DNA of 64,000 bases from Paracyclopina nana. Taxonomy: Eukaryota; Arthropoda; Copepoda; Cyclopoida; Cyclopettidae. The notes under the pieces are model-generated. The model was not told where the DNA came from. It did no database searches and saw only the letters and a program-made list of their open reading frames with translations. Shown piece by piece: positions 1-12,500 of this stretch (position 1 is its first letter; every line of letters starts with the position of its first letter). Made by a program: the position numbers and the translations under genes. The DNA lies in NCBI GenBank assembly GCA_019096065.1, contig JAGUCH010000009.1, positions 1,188,001 through 1,252,000 on the forward strand, written 5' to 3'.

Positions 1-75
1 CTTCTTCTTCCAGCTCATATTCAGACAGAGAGAGGAAGAAGAAATCCAGCAAAACGAAGAAGAAGAAGAAAAAGA
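1..75. repeat. Purine/pyrimidine simple repeat (GAA/CTT)
   Basis: The first 75 bases are rich in CTT at the left and GAA/AAG triplets at the right. They lie just past the poly(A) signal of the neighbouring minus-strand gene. No coding potential is evident. Confidence 0.6.
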
Positions 76-81
76 ACTGAT

Positions 82-87
82 TTTATT
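82..87 (-). terminator. Poly(A) signal AATAAA of the leftmost gene
   Basis: The minus strand reads AATAAA here, 38 bases past the stop codon of the minus-strand gene ending at 125. This is the expected place for its 3' end signal. Confidence 0.6.
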
Positions 88-124
88 TGAAATGAGATCC
101 ACAAAAATAATCATACACAATTGA

Positions 125-3100
125 TCAGTGCTTGTATTTTGATCTGTCATTTAAGGGGATCTCTAGGAAGTCATCATCTGAAGAGGATGAGCACTCATCT
201 TCCTCATCATAATAGGGATCGCCTTCATCAAAGAGGACACCATCGTACTCAAGCACATTTTCACCCATTGTTGTCCTAAAACAAAAGGAAAAGCACCTCT
301 TATGTGAAACCTTCCTGGATGAACAGCCTTAACAGCCTTTAGTTCAGCAAAATTTACATAATTTTTTGAAAAGTGCATCAAGCCTCTTTCTTTTGGAATT
401 TCAGTAATTTTCTGAGTTAAATTACATAATTTGCAGAGAGCATCTACTAATATAAAAACACGCTCTTTTCTCTCAAGAAACTTAATATTTTATTACTACA
501 ACGTTGTAATATTAATAGAGATTTACGCTAAGACTTTTCCAAGATTTTTGAATTGACTTTGAACCATTTTCCTAAAAACACGTTAAGTGCATTTTTTAAT
601 TGCATAGCGTTACTTAGCACTAAGCCTTTTTTACAAGAAAAAAATAATTCTCATATTTTGTGGGCCTATTTAAAATTTGATGGCTTTTTAGTGGCTCCAC
701 TAATGTAATTGAAAAGTTCAAAAGTTGACATTGAAGTGCAGGGGTGGACCATATAGTTTGTCAAAGGCTGAATTAGATTACGTGCAACAAGCTTTCACGA
801 GATAAAAGGTGGAAAGTGACCCCTAGTAAGCTTCTTCTTTTCGAAAGCACTTTCAATTCATACTTTGTGCTATACCAGATGATAATTTTGAACTATTAAT
901 TCATTTAGCTGCAACAAGTGTGATCACAAATTCTCTTGCATTGCTACTAAATGGTTTACTCTGGTTTTGTATTTTACTTTTAACGAAAAATGCACACATA
1001 TTGGGACTCAAAGGCTAGCAATCTAAGCCAAGTGCAAGATAATAAAAAGTCAATTATCAATTTAGCTTTTTCAAAAACTGTTATGAAACTCTTATGTACT
1101 TTTTTGTGTGGCTTCTGCAGGTCAAGATTTTCATTATACTTTAGATAAGCTGAGCATAAACCGTTTATTGGCTGGCTTAGGTGCCAGATGTGAGGTTTTT
1201 CCTATGACAGCAATGCTTACTTCTCTTACATAGTTGATCTACTGGTATAAAAGAAAGCCCTTGCTCTCAAGAATACAAAGTTGGGTAGGAAATCAGCAAT
1301 TACCAAGATGGATTGCTACACTTGCATATATATTCACTTACCATACATCCCACCTCTTATTGTCATATCTATTTGCAATTCTGCCAGAGTCTGAGAATTG
1401 GTGCATCTCAATGCCGCCATCCTCGTAAAAGTCATCGTGCATCTTGGGATCCAGAAAGAGGTTTTTGCTTTTACTGCTGCTGCTTGGTCTCCTGGTAATT
1501 ACTGAAGTGAGGAAAGACAGAAATCCAGCAGATTTGGAACTGCTTGAAGTTGGAGCCATTACAGGCTGCTGCTGTTGCTGAGGCTGCGGAGGCCGCTGCT
1601 GCACTTCGGGACTTTCAAAACGCTTGCGAGCTCTTGACAAAATTGGACTGTTTGTGATCTGATCCCCTAGCTTTCTTGTCATCCTGCGAGGGGTGCTCAG
1701 AGGAGATGGAATATAGTTGCGCCTCAAGTTCTTTGGCCTGTAAAAAATAAGGTCTGATGAGTTTAAAAAATCTAAAAATTATCTGAGCAATGCAAATGGT
1801 ATATGTGCTAAGCTTAGTAAGCTATTGTCAGCTGACGTCTGCCCACGCTAGCCTGCAGCAAGGCGAGCCAGGCCACCTGTCAACCTGACTTAGCTTCTTT
1901 CGAGACTTAAGAAACTTGCGATAGCTTTGCTACTATATTATAGCTTGAAAACGCGATTTTAAATAGCGATAAGCCAAAAAAAGTATGTACCTAAGCAGCA
2001 ATAATTTATCAGAGTTCAGCTTGACTGAGCAAAAGTCAGACTTTTGAAGCATGCCATGGCTTTGCTTAGCTACTTTTGGCTTGAAAACGAGCTGTACTCA
2101 CTCACAGCTTTATTCACTGGTGAGATGGCCCAAGAGAAATAAATGTGAGGAAATGAGTGCTTTGGTCGCATTTCTATGCCTTTTCATCGGTTATAAGTAT
2201 GATTGGATATTCCTGATCACTCATTTCGAGGCCCAATTGCTATTAAGTCTCCAACAGCAGAAGGTACTTGACCTAAAACTTCTATAACTGTAGGTGGATC
2301 CCACAACATTAGGCAGCTAAGCTTAAGCAAAGCAAGGTAACTTTGATTGCATATTTCTCAGCAACTTCTCAGCTGATTCGAACCAAAATTGGTAGGATTC
2401 ATCAGAGTTGCCTTATAATTGTTGTTGTCAAATTTAGTGCAAATCCGAGGCTGCTAAGTGGTACCCAATTTCCCTTTGCTTAACCAAGCTTTGCTTTGCT
2501 TAAAACCAATCTTTTGAATGTGACCTCGGATTTGGACTGAATTAGGCATGAACAATTATAAGGCAACTCTGATGAATCCTACCAATTTTGGTTCGAATCA
2601 GTTGAGAGGTTGCTGAGAAATTCGCAATCAAAGTTACTTTGCTTTTGCTTAAGCTTAGCTGCCTAATGTTGTGGGATCCACCTTGTGTCTCTCTGTGCTT
2701 GGTATTTGCCCCGCAATTATCCTCCTTGTATCATCACTCTTGCGAGATAATTGTTTCCAGATGGATCTAAAGCGCAATAACAAAATATGTTTTTTCATCT
2801 ATGTGGCAAGCCATGATAGAAGAGATGAGTGTGAAGCTGATCAATTTATGATCTCTATTTGTATCCACGTAATATTGCCTCCTAAAGCAGGATGCTACTA
2901 CCACAGCAAACCAAAGAAAGATTTATTAGGGGGCAAGTGCAAAATTGCCACTTACCGGCTAATAGAGTTGCAAAGATGGTTATCCTCTCCTAACAGGCTG
3001 TTTGCACTTAGGTCATCATAGTAATAAATGCTGAAAAAACAAGTACATGAAAAAGTGCTCCAATTTCGTATTTTTGTATCATTTTGACTTACTGGTCGTG

Positions 3101-3280
3101 AATCACAGCAATTTCTGGCTCTTGAGCTGCCGATTTGTTAAGAACACTCTTGTAGGGCTTTTCCTTTTTGACACCAGCTTTTCTTCTGTTGTTCAGCTCA
3201 GTTGCAGTTGCAGCACAGAAGTCTTCTTCTTCTTCTTCATTGAGAAAAAGTTGCTGCGAGACGTGATTTCCCGATGCCAT
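125..3280 (-). CDS. Three-exon gene for an unrecognised, probably disordered protein (about 244 aa)
   Basis: I do not recognise the family. Exons (minus): 3093-3280, 1342-1737 and 125-275. Donors GTAAGTC and GTAAGTG and two AG acceptors join in frame, and the coding total is 735 nt. The N-terminus has an acidic run (EEEEED) and then a lysine-rich stretch. The middle has SP/TP sites in a basic context (IPSPLSTPRR), a glutamine/proline run and a serine run. The C-terminus is acidic (DEEDECSSSSDDD) and ends in a basic tail. S/T-P sites near basic residues suggest a phosphorylated nuclear protein, possibly cell-cycle related; that is inference. An in-frame ATG at 3292 would add four residues. A poly(A) signal follows at 82-87. 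The intron at 1738-3092 carries a foldback element. Confidence 0.6.
2292..2683. mobile_element. Foldback MITE, copy 1 (AGGTGG ends)
   Basis: The two ends are long inverted repeats: AGGTGGATCCCACAACATTA at the left is matched by its reverse complement at the right, and the match continues inward past the AAGCTTAAGC segment and a GGTAGGATTCATC block. The flanks show TGT on both sides, a possible 3-bp target duplication. There is no ORF. It lies in the first intron of the leftmost gene and shares its inner block and architecture with the element at 7054-7439. Confidence 0.75.
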
Positions 3281-3292
3281 TTCGTGGCACAT

Positions 3293-6200
3293 AAAGTAAT
3301 GCTATACTGCTTCTCTGGTGGATGTCAGTTTCTGTAGACAAAGGGAATAATAATCTTAGAACTTTCGAAGGAGATTGCAGAAAGCTTCCGTCAGATAAAA
3401 TGCTTTGCACCACTTGGTGGAAAGTTCTTTGGAAAGCTGCATAATCGCAACACAAGAGATCATGTTGATGAAAGATTGACATAGCAAAAAAGCTTTCACT
3501 TTCGAATCGTGAAAGCAGGGCCCCATAATAGCTACTCTATTAGTCAACATGGAGGAAATTTCCATGTTGAAAGAGAAGATTCTGATTTCTGATATTCTGC
3601 AATTTCAAATCCTTTATGGCAAAAGTTGGAGTTGGCCACAAAATATTCAAAAGTTTCCATCGCAAAAAGTTGGGCTTTCTAATAATGCCACAATGTCCTT
3701 TATATTCTATTTAAAAAACTAAAAATGTTGGATGATGCCGTAGAACATATTTCATATCATTTATTTGTGGAGAAAAGGTTTTCTCTTTGTTGTTTGTCAT
3801 ACCTAATCAGTATTTATGGAGAAAAGCTGATAGAAAAGCTTTACCTTCCTTTCTCCTTTAATCTTCAAATCCCACAAAATAATGCACTTATAAGAGATTA
3901 ATTGCTATATTCACCTTTGATTCTAGCCTCTTACCTGTTCATAGTATTTTACGTCAATATATTTTATGTCGTGTTCATCTAGAGTGTGTTGTGCAGATTT
4001 TTACACACTTTTTTCGGCATCTATTCAATGAACCTTTCATCACACATAAAGTTGGCCGACAACGATCTTCTCTTTCATATGAGAAGGAAGAAACTGTCTA
4101 ATGTCTATCAAGCAAACTTTCCACTTTCTTTTGGAATCTACTTTGCAAAATGACACTTTCGAACTGCTGTTGGTCCTATATAGAGAAATTGGACACAAAA
4201 GATGCTTTTTCCCTTAGATATGCGCGAGCTAAAGCATAGAACACAAAAAGTTTGTCTTTTTGCTGAAGCAGGAAAAAAGTTTTTTCACCCAAACTTTTCT
4301 CATGTATCTTAATAAAGAATAAGAAGCTATATCTTATATGTAATGAATTGGACCAAAGCCTTTTTTTGAGTGTGCCTTGAATGACTTCTAACCAGATGAT
4401 GATAGAGAAGGAGAAATTCCCCACATTTTACCAATATTTTCAATGCTCCCAACTTTGAGAAGAATTGAAGAACTTTTCCAAATGACAAAGTTGTCAACCA
4501 TTCATGGATGAAGATAACCATGATGATGATGGAGAAAAGTTTTGCAATTCGTCACATAAAAGTGAAAAGCTTTATTTATCAAATTATGGTACGTCCAATC
4601 AAAGATTCCTTTTTAAGCTAGGTGCAAAAAATGTAACTTTCTATCACAATGTGTGGTCAAATACTTTTAATGCCATCCTAATCGGATGCAATAGGCTTAT
4701 GTATCCGAAAGTATTGTAAATGTAAGCTTTTGTGTATTGCAATATTTGGGTATGGACAATTTGACAATTTGACAAATTGTCAATTTTTTTCTTGGAGGAA
4801 GAAAAACAGGGAAAGCTGAAATGCATATAGCATATACTATATTCTGCTTGGCATCGTATGCAATTTTTTCAAGTTTTACTTGAAAACTGCATCACATGAT
4901 GTCGAATGGTTTTTTTTTCTCTGAATCAATCTGATTGAATTTCATACCCATGGAAATGGCAAGTTTTGCAAAGAATCATCAAGATGGTTTCTTCCAATAG
5001 TCCTTTGAAAACTGTGCATACAAGGGCAAAATCTGCAGATGTCATCATGATCAATCAAAGAAAGTTTGAGCTAGCAACTAACTTACTGCAAAAATTCTCC
5101 AAAAAGAAGAAGAACCATATTTGCAATTTTCTGCTGGAAAAACCTTGGTAAATGGAGTAAACTTCTATGTAACGTTGCTGAGAAGCAAGAGAACATTTCA
5201 CGTGAAAATATGCTTACTTTGAAGTACTATTTGCGGGGATGGTGTTCTCTGTTGGATGCCAAAGCTCCAACTGAAGATGCTTTTTCCAATTGAGAAATGC
5301 TCTTGGAGACCTTCAGCGGCCTCAACCGCGACCTCCGCAGCAGGAGCAGCCTCGAACGCCGACCACTTGATGGAATGAGATTTCCAAAATACAGTGACCA
5401 AAAACACAATGTTTTGAACAAAAGCAGCTTGTGTGTGAATAGCAGCCATTTGAGTGCATTAGTGGTCTGAATGTGAAAATCAGACCACGGGCTTTCTCTT
5501 TTGTGCCATAGAAGTAAAATTGGCCCCATTTCGGGTGGGGAAGAGTGGGCTTATTATGATCTATGGCTCTGGATCACAATATGTTTGATGCATGGCTTTT
5601 TCATGCAAAAATAGTATGCAAATCATGTTAGGTGTCCAAAGTCACATTAGAAAGCCCTGGATCACTCGAGGCAAAAATTGCCGAGTTTAGGAATCGAATG
5701 TCCCAAGGGACTTGATTTTCAGCGTAAGTTTGTTCAGCTCTCAAAATTGAGATGAAAGTGAACAAATTGCGAAATGAGATGAGCGTGAGAGAGTAAAATA
5801 CATTCCAATTTACTGAGTCATCCAATGAACATGGTGGCACGTTCTTCTCAGAGCAATTTTGCCTCTCTTCTTTCATCTTTTCTTCAGCGCAGCTTTGATG
5901 CAATTGTAGTTGAGCTTTGAAAAAGATCCTTCTACATACTGATCGCTTTCGAATTTTTCACTTGCTTTGAATTTTTTTCCAATATTGGCATGCATTCAGC
6001 TTTCAAAGCTTCCTTTTTTGCCCCAACGATTTCCACGATCTAAGAACTTTTTTCATGAGTATTTTCACAGCACACAATCCATTGAGAAATTCAACCATTC
6101 GATATTTGAGGTTTTTGCATTTTTCGATTTGGTTTTTCACAACACCAGAGGAGTTTCTATGGAAAGACAATCCAGATTTTAGATACCTTTATTTATTTAT

Positions 6201-6527
6201 TTCCTCATGAAAAAGTTCTTGAATGCCTTTATTACATTTCTTAGCTCAGATTTAGTTGCACAGTTCTGGTATTCAAGCTATTTGAGCATTTCAGGAATTT
6301 GGCAGCAACAAAGCCTCTTCTATTGAAGCAAATTGTGAAGCGTTGGGCATCAGGGAAAATCTGCAAATTCCACGCATAATAAATATGAAAGGCTGTAAGC
6401 AAGTAGCTTTCACCATTCTTTGCTCAACAAAAGCGAAAATATCTTTATTTGCATTAATTAATATTAGTCATTCTTTTTGCGAGCCATAATTTGCTTTCAC
6501 ATCGAAAACTAGCTTCGTAGAGGAGAT
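3293..6527. other. Intergenic stretch, no supported gene
   Basis: It separates the start of the leftmost minus-strand gene from the poly(A) signal of the phosphorylase kinase gene, so it should hold the leftmost gene's promoter. Open frames are short and show no family I know. A small palindrome around TTTGACAATTTGACAAATTG lies near 4757-4786. A GC-richer patch at about 5290-5370 has a weak minus-strand open frame ending at a GTAAGC donor, which I could not support as an exon. Confidence 0.5.
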
Positions 6528-6533
6528 TTATTT
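6528..6533 (-). terminator. Poly(A) signal AATAAA of phosphorylase kinase gene
   Basis: The minus strand reads AATAAA 23 bases past the TAA stop codon (6556-6558), a normal spacing for a short 3' UTR. Confidence 0.6.
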
Positions 6534-6555
6534 CCGAAAGGTACGTGCTCCAATT

Positions 6556-9500
6556 TTACATAGGAGCACATTCGATATTTCCTTCATCCGGGAATTTATC
6601 AAGGACAGCGCAGACTCCCCTCACAATGTAGCACATTGTTCCATATTGGCCACTCGGCGCGGAATCGTAGAAAAATCTGCAAATTCCTGCTGAGCCGCAT
6701 TTGGCTGCTTTCTTCGAGTCTTCTTCCACGGCACAGCACAGCGTGGCATCTCCATGCATTTCCAGTTGGTCTCGCAAAAAGATCCGATTGGCCTCATGCA
6801 CAATGGCTTCCACGTCGACGATGTCGTCCAGCAGTGGAACAACTTTGTTGACGACCGATTCAGACAAAATGATCAGAGCTTCGACCAAGAGTTGCCGGAA
6901 TTCCGGTTCCGGAACGGTGTTGAGCACGCTTTCTACCTCCAGAGCAAACTTCATTTCCCCACTCGTCATCTAGAGCGAAACAAAAATTAGAAAGCTGCCT
7001 TGGTCTGAAGCCTGGCTACTTTTTTATACGCTGTGTTTGAACATCAACTCTCAAGGCCGATTTCATATTATCGAAATCAAGCTAAGACAAGCTAAGCAAG
7101 GTTCTTTGGAGGCTAATATCTCAGCAAATACTGAGTGTATTGGCACCAAGTTTGGTAGGATTCATCAAAATGTCAACCTACAGCAGCGTTCCAAATTTGG
7201 TTAAGTTCCGAGGCCGTTTAGAGAAGGTCATTTTTTAAGCAAAGCAAGGTGTATAGCTTGTCTTTTTAGGCAGGTAAAGTCAGCCTATGGAAGGAATCCT
7301 CAGATTCAGTTGAAATTTGGTATGGTGGCTTTTTAGGCTCTTCTCATGAATCCTACCAAATTTTTGGTGCCAATACACTCAGCAGTTGCTGAGCTATAAA
7401 GAACCTTGCTTTTTTGGCTTGTCTTAGTGAAATCGGCCTTCAGGTTGATTTTTAGCTTTCTAAACTGGAATTCAACTCAAAAATGAAGACGATACTTGGC
7501 GCCAAGGCTTTGGCGGAAAAAACTCAAGAATATGCATGAGAAGTTGGTGCTGTGTTAACTCAGCAAATCTAATTAAAGCCCACCAAGTTGGTGAAGGCAG
7601 AAAGTTAAGCACAATGTTACCCCTTGCGTCAAAAATGTGTCCAAGGTTCGCCCGCGAATAGTGATAGCTCTGCAGTTCTCCAGAATCATCCACACTTTGG
7701 AGTAGAATCCCACAGGAACTCGATTGAGAGCTCCATCCAGTCTTCTCCTCCTCATCCAAATGCCATGTCTCTCCTCTGCTGGTTCGTCTTTTTCCTCATC
7801 CGGACTGCTATTGCTTTCATCCTCGTCCATCTCATTCTCATTTCTAGCCGACTTCTGAGGCAAATTCTACAAGAAATAAAGGAGCAAAAAATAAGTACTT
7901 TTATATATAATTGATTTTCTGATTATGGAAAAGCAATTTACGAGTGTGTAAGGGTTAGTTTACTCAGCACACAAGTTGCACGAGCTCCCCCCAAAATTGA
8001 CATCTATGTGGAGAAAGCCTCAATTAATGGGAGTAAATTGAGTTAGGTCGATAGAATGTCAATTTTTTCGGGTAGATGTAACTCAAGCTAACAACAGACG
8101 TATGTTGGTACACCAGTAGGCGTAGATATTAAAAGAGGAAGCAAAAAAAAAAGGTTTTTATGCCTTTGGAGTTTAGGTAAAATAATTGAACCTTGGAAGA
8201 GGATTGACGTAAAGGAAGTGAAAGCATCAATTGAGTTATGTCGAGATAAAAGTAAGATTTTCTATCGATGAAGCTCAAGTTACACAAGTTGGTACTTTGC
8301 CAGCAAAAGTACAATAAAGTTTGATTTTTCATGGTAGAGATGACGTAAGTGTAATAAAAGTCCAAATTGGGAGCTGTTTTAGAACTATTTTTTTTATAGA
8401 CAAAGCTAGAGTCACTCAGGTAAGTACATTGCTGCTATTAGCAGTAGTCTAGGTGCTTCTAGGTGGGTTAGCAGTATCTAACAATAATTTCAGTCGATTT
8501 TTGTGGTTAGTCTGCTACGCAGAAGCAAAAAGAATAGCCTCTATAATTGTACCTGGACACTGGACAAACCCATCCATTCACGAGATCTTTTGCTCGCAGT
8601 TTGTATAACTTTCTGAAAATCGTATAGAGGTAAAAAGCAGAATGGTATAAAGTTACTCAAGACTAAGATTGATTTAAAAGCAGCATGCTTTCCTTTGACT
8701 GCTCAGACTTTTACATCAATTTGCAAATGGCAAAATCTTCTGAGCAATCAGTTGCTGTTTTTACAATAGGACTTACGTTAAAGTCAACCTTGTACTGTTG
8801 CTAAAAATACAGGTTCAGGCTTAGTCACGGTTTTCACAGTGTGGTGTTCAAGCACAAAAATAACCGCATTGAACATATGCTTAAAAAAGGTAATTTTACA
8901 CCTGGTGCTCAGTTTCAGTCTCCACTGAAATCCATTATGAAATTGGCAAATCATTATCTTCCGCATCTTTGATCGTAGCATGGTTGCGGTTGTTATCGGT
9001 TCTTATTTACTGACGAGGTTGCGATGTCAGTAAATAAGAAGTGATAACAACCGTGACCAAGTCACGATCAAAGACGCGGAAGATAATGAGCCATGAATAA
9101 GTGCTCGCGCCAAAGATAGAAACGAGGTTTTGCTCAGTAATGGAATATGCTGCAGATGAACACCACATGAGAGCAAAATGGGAAAAATGTGGCTTACCTT
9201 GCTGACGCGATTCGTGTCGCTAATGACATTATATCCGCTTTGGCCTTTGGAGCTGATGGCAAATTCCCTTCCGGACATGACATGATGTAACAGATTTCTC
9301 ATCTCGTATGGGGACAAGCTCATCAATTCGTCTGAAGCGTCGTCATCATCTTTGATTTTCAGGCATCGAGCCACCTCCGAGATCAGAACTTGGATAATCA
9401 ATCCTAGCCTCAATCTCAACATGCCGTGGAACAATTCCGGCTCGGTTTGGATGAACATGGACAAGTAGACGAGGAGCTCTTGAGTCAGCATGGTCATGCA

Positions 9501-12500
9501 CTCGTCTCCGTGATTGGCTGTGTGTATGATTTGCAGGAGATCGCGAGACTTGAGCACGCCACCGGATATAATGATCTCGTTTTGGGGAGGAAGGCCCACC
9601 GTGACTTGCTTTTGGCGGACCAGCAAATCTGTCACGGCCTTCGACAAGTCCTCCACCCTCCGACCCAAAAAGCCTAGAAATACACACTCATATGGATTAC
9701 GTTTGTGCCATCATGGATGTCAAAGGAAAATCTTGGCTGCAATAAATAATGATAACATGATATCGAATTTCAGGTTTGCGCTCCGGCAACAATTTATAGA
9801 AATTGAGCCTCATTTCCAGGATAAATAAAAAATTGAAAACAGTGATCATCACATGCTGGCAAAGTAAACATGCCTCAATAAATTGTTTTTATGTGAAACA
9901 TGAGGGCCGTATTCTCAAGGCAAAATGTAATGCAAATCATAAGGGATAAAATAATGTCCTCACCCGCTGCTTGCCTGACAATGGCCCAACTTTTCTTGAC
10001 CAGAGCTGTTTCGTAGAGAGTTGTGAGCAGGTCCCGAATTTCGATCTCCTTGTCAAGCTAGAAAAGCAGAGTTTCTTCTTCATGAATAAATACATAAGGA
10101 TGGAAAATATGATTACCTGGCTGACGTGAAACTTGTGCCTGGTTCCATAGCACAACACCAAATAGTGGAGGATATCAACCTGTTCCTCAATGCTAGGGGC
10201 ATTGGCTAGCATGTCCACAAGCTGGTTGACATCGAACTTTGAGTATGGAGACTCATTCAAGATCCTGAAATGTAGAATGATTTCCAAATGAAATCCCATG
10301 GCAAAAAAAACCAAATCGAGCCCCATTTTAAAAAAGGAGAATTATTTTGCCACACTCACTTTTGCTGTTCTTCAGTGTTGGCAATCTCCAGGACGAGATC
10401 CTCTTCGTTCTCTTCTTCGTCTCCGGATTGGTTTCTGGACCTGCTTGGCACATCTGTTCCAGATGGGTGCCTTGAGAGTTGTTGCACTTTGCTCATGTCT
10501 GCAAAAAAAGGAGAACGCAAGTCATCCTCTTTGCCAATATAACGATTTTTTCTCCTCATCTCCATAAAAATAGTGCATAGTTGGAAAATCGATGAAAAAC
10601 AGGTTTTACCATCATGCTTTGACCTTGATCTTCGAATGGAGCCTCTCATCGAGTTCTTTTTTCTTCCAGGGCTGCCATGATGATGCCCACTTGGTTTATG
10701 CTCCCCCAGTAGGTGAAAAACAGACGATACAGGCCTGCCCAACTGCTTGCTCAAATACCTAAAAAAAATAACATGACAATTTTAAAAGTATTTAGACGCC
10801 ATTTTGTCACCGAAAACTATCTTAAAATAAAAAGTATAAACCAGATTTTTAGTCACAACCGAAACTTTTACTTTGAGTTCAGCAGCATCTAATGGTCGAA
10901 ATTTTTGGAAAAAAAGCATCAGAACCCAGTAGGATTATTTTTGCTGCTAAAACGAATTTACAAATTTTTTGAGAAAAAAACCTTGTGAAAAAGTCAAGAG
11001 GAACTGGCTGGAATTTGCTATTAGTTCAGAGTGTAATATTTTGCCGAATTTCGTGAGATATGGAGCAGCTGAACCGGGCCGTACTTTTGAATCTCAGGTT
11101 GGAGCATGTCCGGATTGCCCTCATCGATGGCACCCAAGAAGCTCAAATCGGTGATACACGTGGTCCTCAAAAATTGCTCATATTGACCCATGACAACCCT
11201 CGTGCCATTGATGTAGCCAGCTTTGAGCTTTTTCAAGGCCGATTGCATGGCAGCCGGCAGCTGGCCATTTTCCAGCATGTTCGGCCCCATGACAAGGCTT
11301 ATGGTCGGCCTTCCGGAGGCTGACCAACATTTGGACAAGTAATTGAGGCCATACTCCAATGTGGTCATCATGAGTGAAGTGTCGCAATCCATGTAATTCC
11401 GCGAAAAGTCGAAACGTTGCGGGGTGAATGCAAACACTTTGTCTTGGATCTTGTACAACTTGCTCGTGGTTAAAATGCCCACGTCTCGATTGCGACGACC
11501 GGTTAGTCCCAATTTTTCGCTACGACCAAGGCAGGTGTAGAGTCTGGACAGGACACGAGCTGGATGCACTTCGATATTCGAGACCTGAAAAGCACGAAAA
11601 AAGTCACTTTAATTTCTTTTGCATCGCTGAGTTGGGCTGAGTTCATCTGCTTTAAAATTAGGGTCGTCATATTAGGAAAAGTTCCATGTACAAACGTGTA
11701 CTTAAAACTGCTTATATAAAATTCTAAGTGACAGTATTTTAGTACATTTTATTTAAAAAATTGTTTAATAAATAGCGTGAGACTAAATAGTGCGAAAGAC
11801 AAAGCCGAAAAATCTGCGAATGACGATGTGCTCTTAAAATACTTTTTTTCATAGTATGAAGCAGATGAGCAGGGCCTGCATATTTTAATCAATTAATGTT
11901 ACAAACTGCGCCGAGATTTTTTTCACAAAAAAACCCTACTTTTTTAGGTTTTTTAAGGGCCTACGTAAATTGGGCTGAGCCTTTACTGTCCCATTTATTT
12001 TACCTCTTTGAGTGTTTTAACTTTGTAGCCCGCTTCTTCGAGCAAATCTTTGATCTCTTTGTCTTTGGCAAGCACAACTACTTGAACAATCACTTCAGGC
12101 CTTTGGAACGAGCTGAGCCTTCGGTTGATGGGATCCAGCTCTCCGCAGGCGATGAATGATTCTCGAAGAAGCTGCGAAATCACGTACAGAGACTGAGCCC
12201 ACATGAGTGGAACCCGGCCCGTGGCTACGTACTCTTGTGAGCCGGGCTCAGCGAGCTCAGCGTCCACTTTGTCCAAGGGAATGGCATACAATTCCGGAAT
12301 CAGCCGGATCCCCAGGGAAGTGTGGATCAAAAGGCCATCCAAGGCCTTCGAGTATTTGTCAGCCTCCTCGAAATTGCCCATAAAGTAGCCATTGATAGCG
12401 AAGTAGCAGAAAAACATGGGCCATTGGCTCTCTATGTTTTCAAACACTCGCAGCTCCCAAGGCTCGTAGTGCAGTCGGCTGGAATCCTCCTTGGGATTTT

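Noticed and set aside
5198-5529. Possible small exon on the minus strand in a GC-richer patch with a GTAAGC donor
   Set aside because: No convincing acceptor or start context and no recognisable protein; two overlapping frames are equally open.
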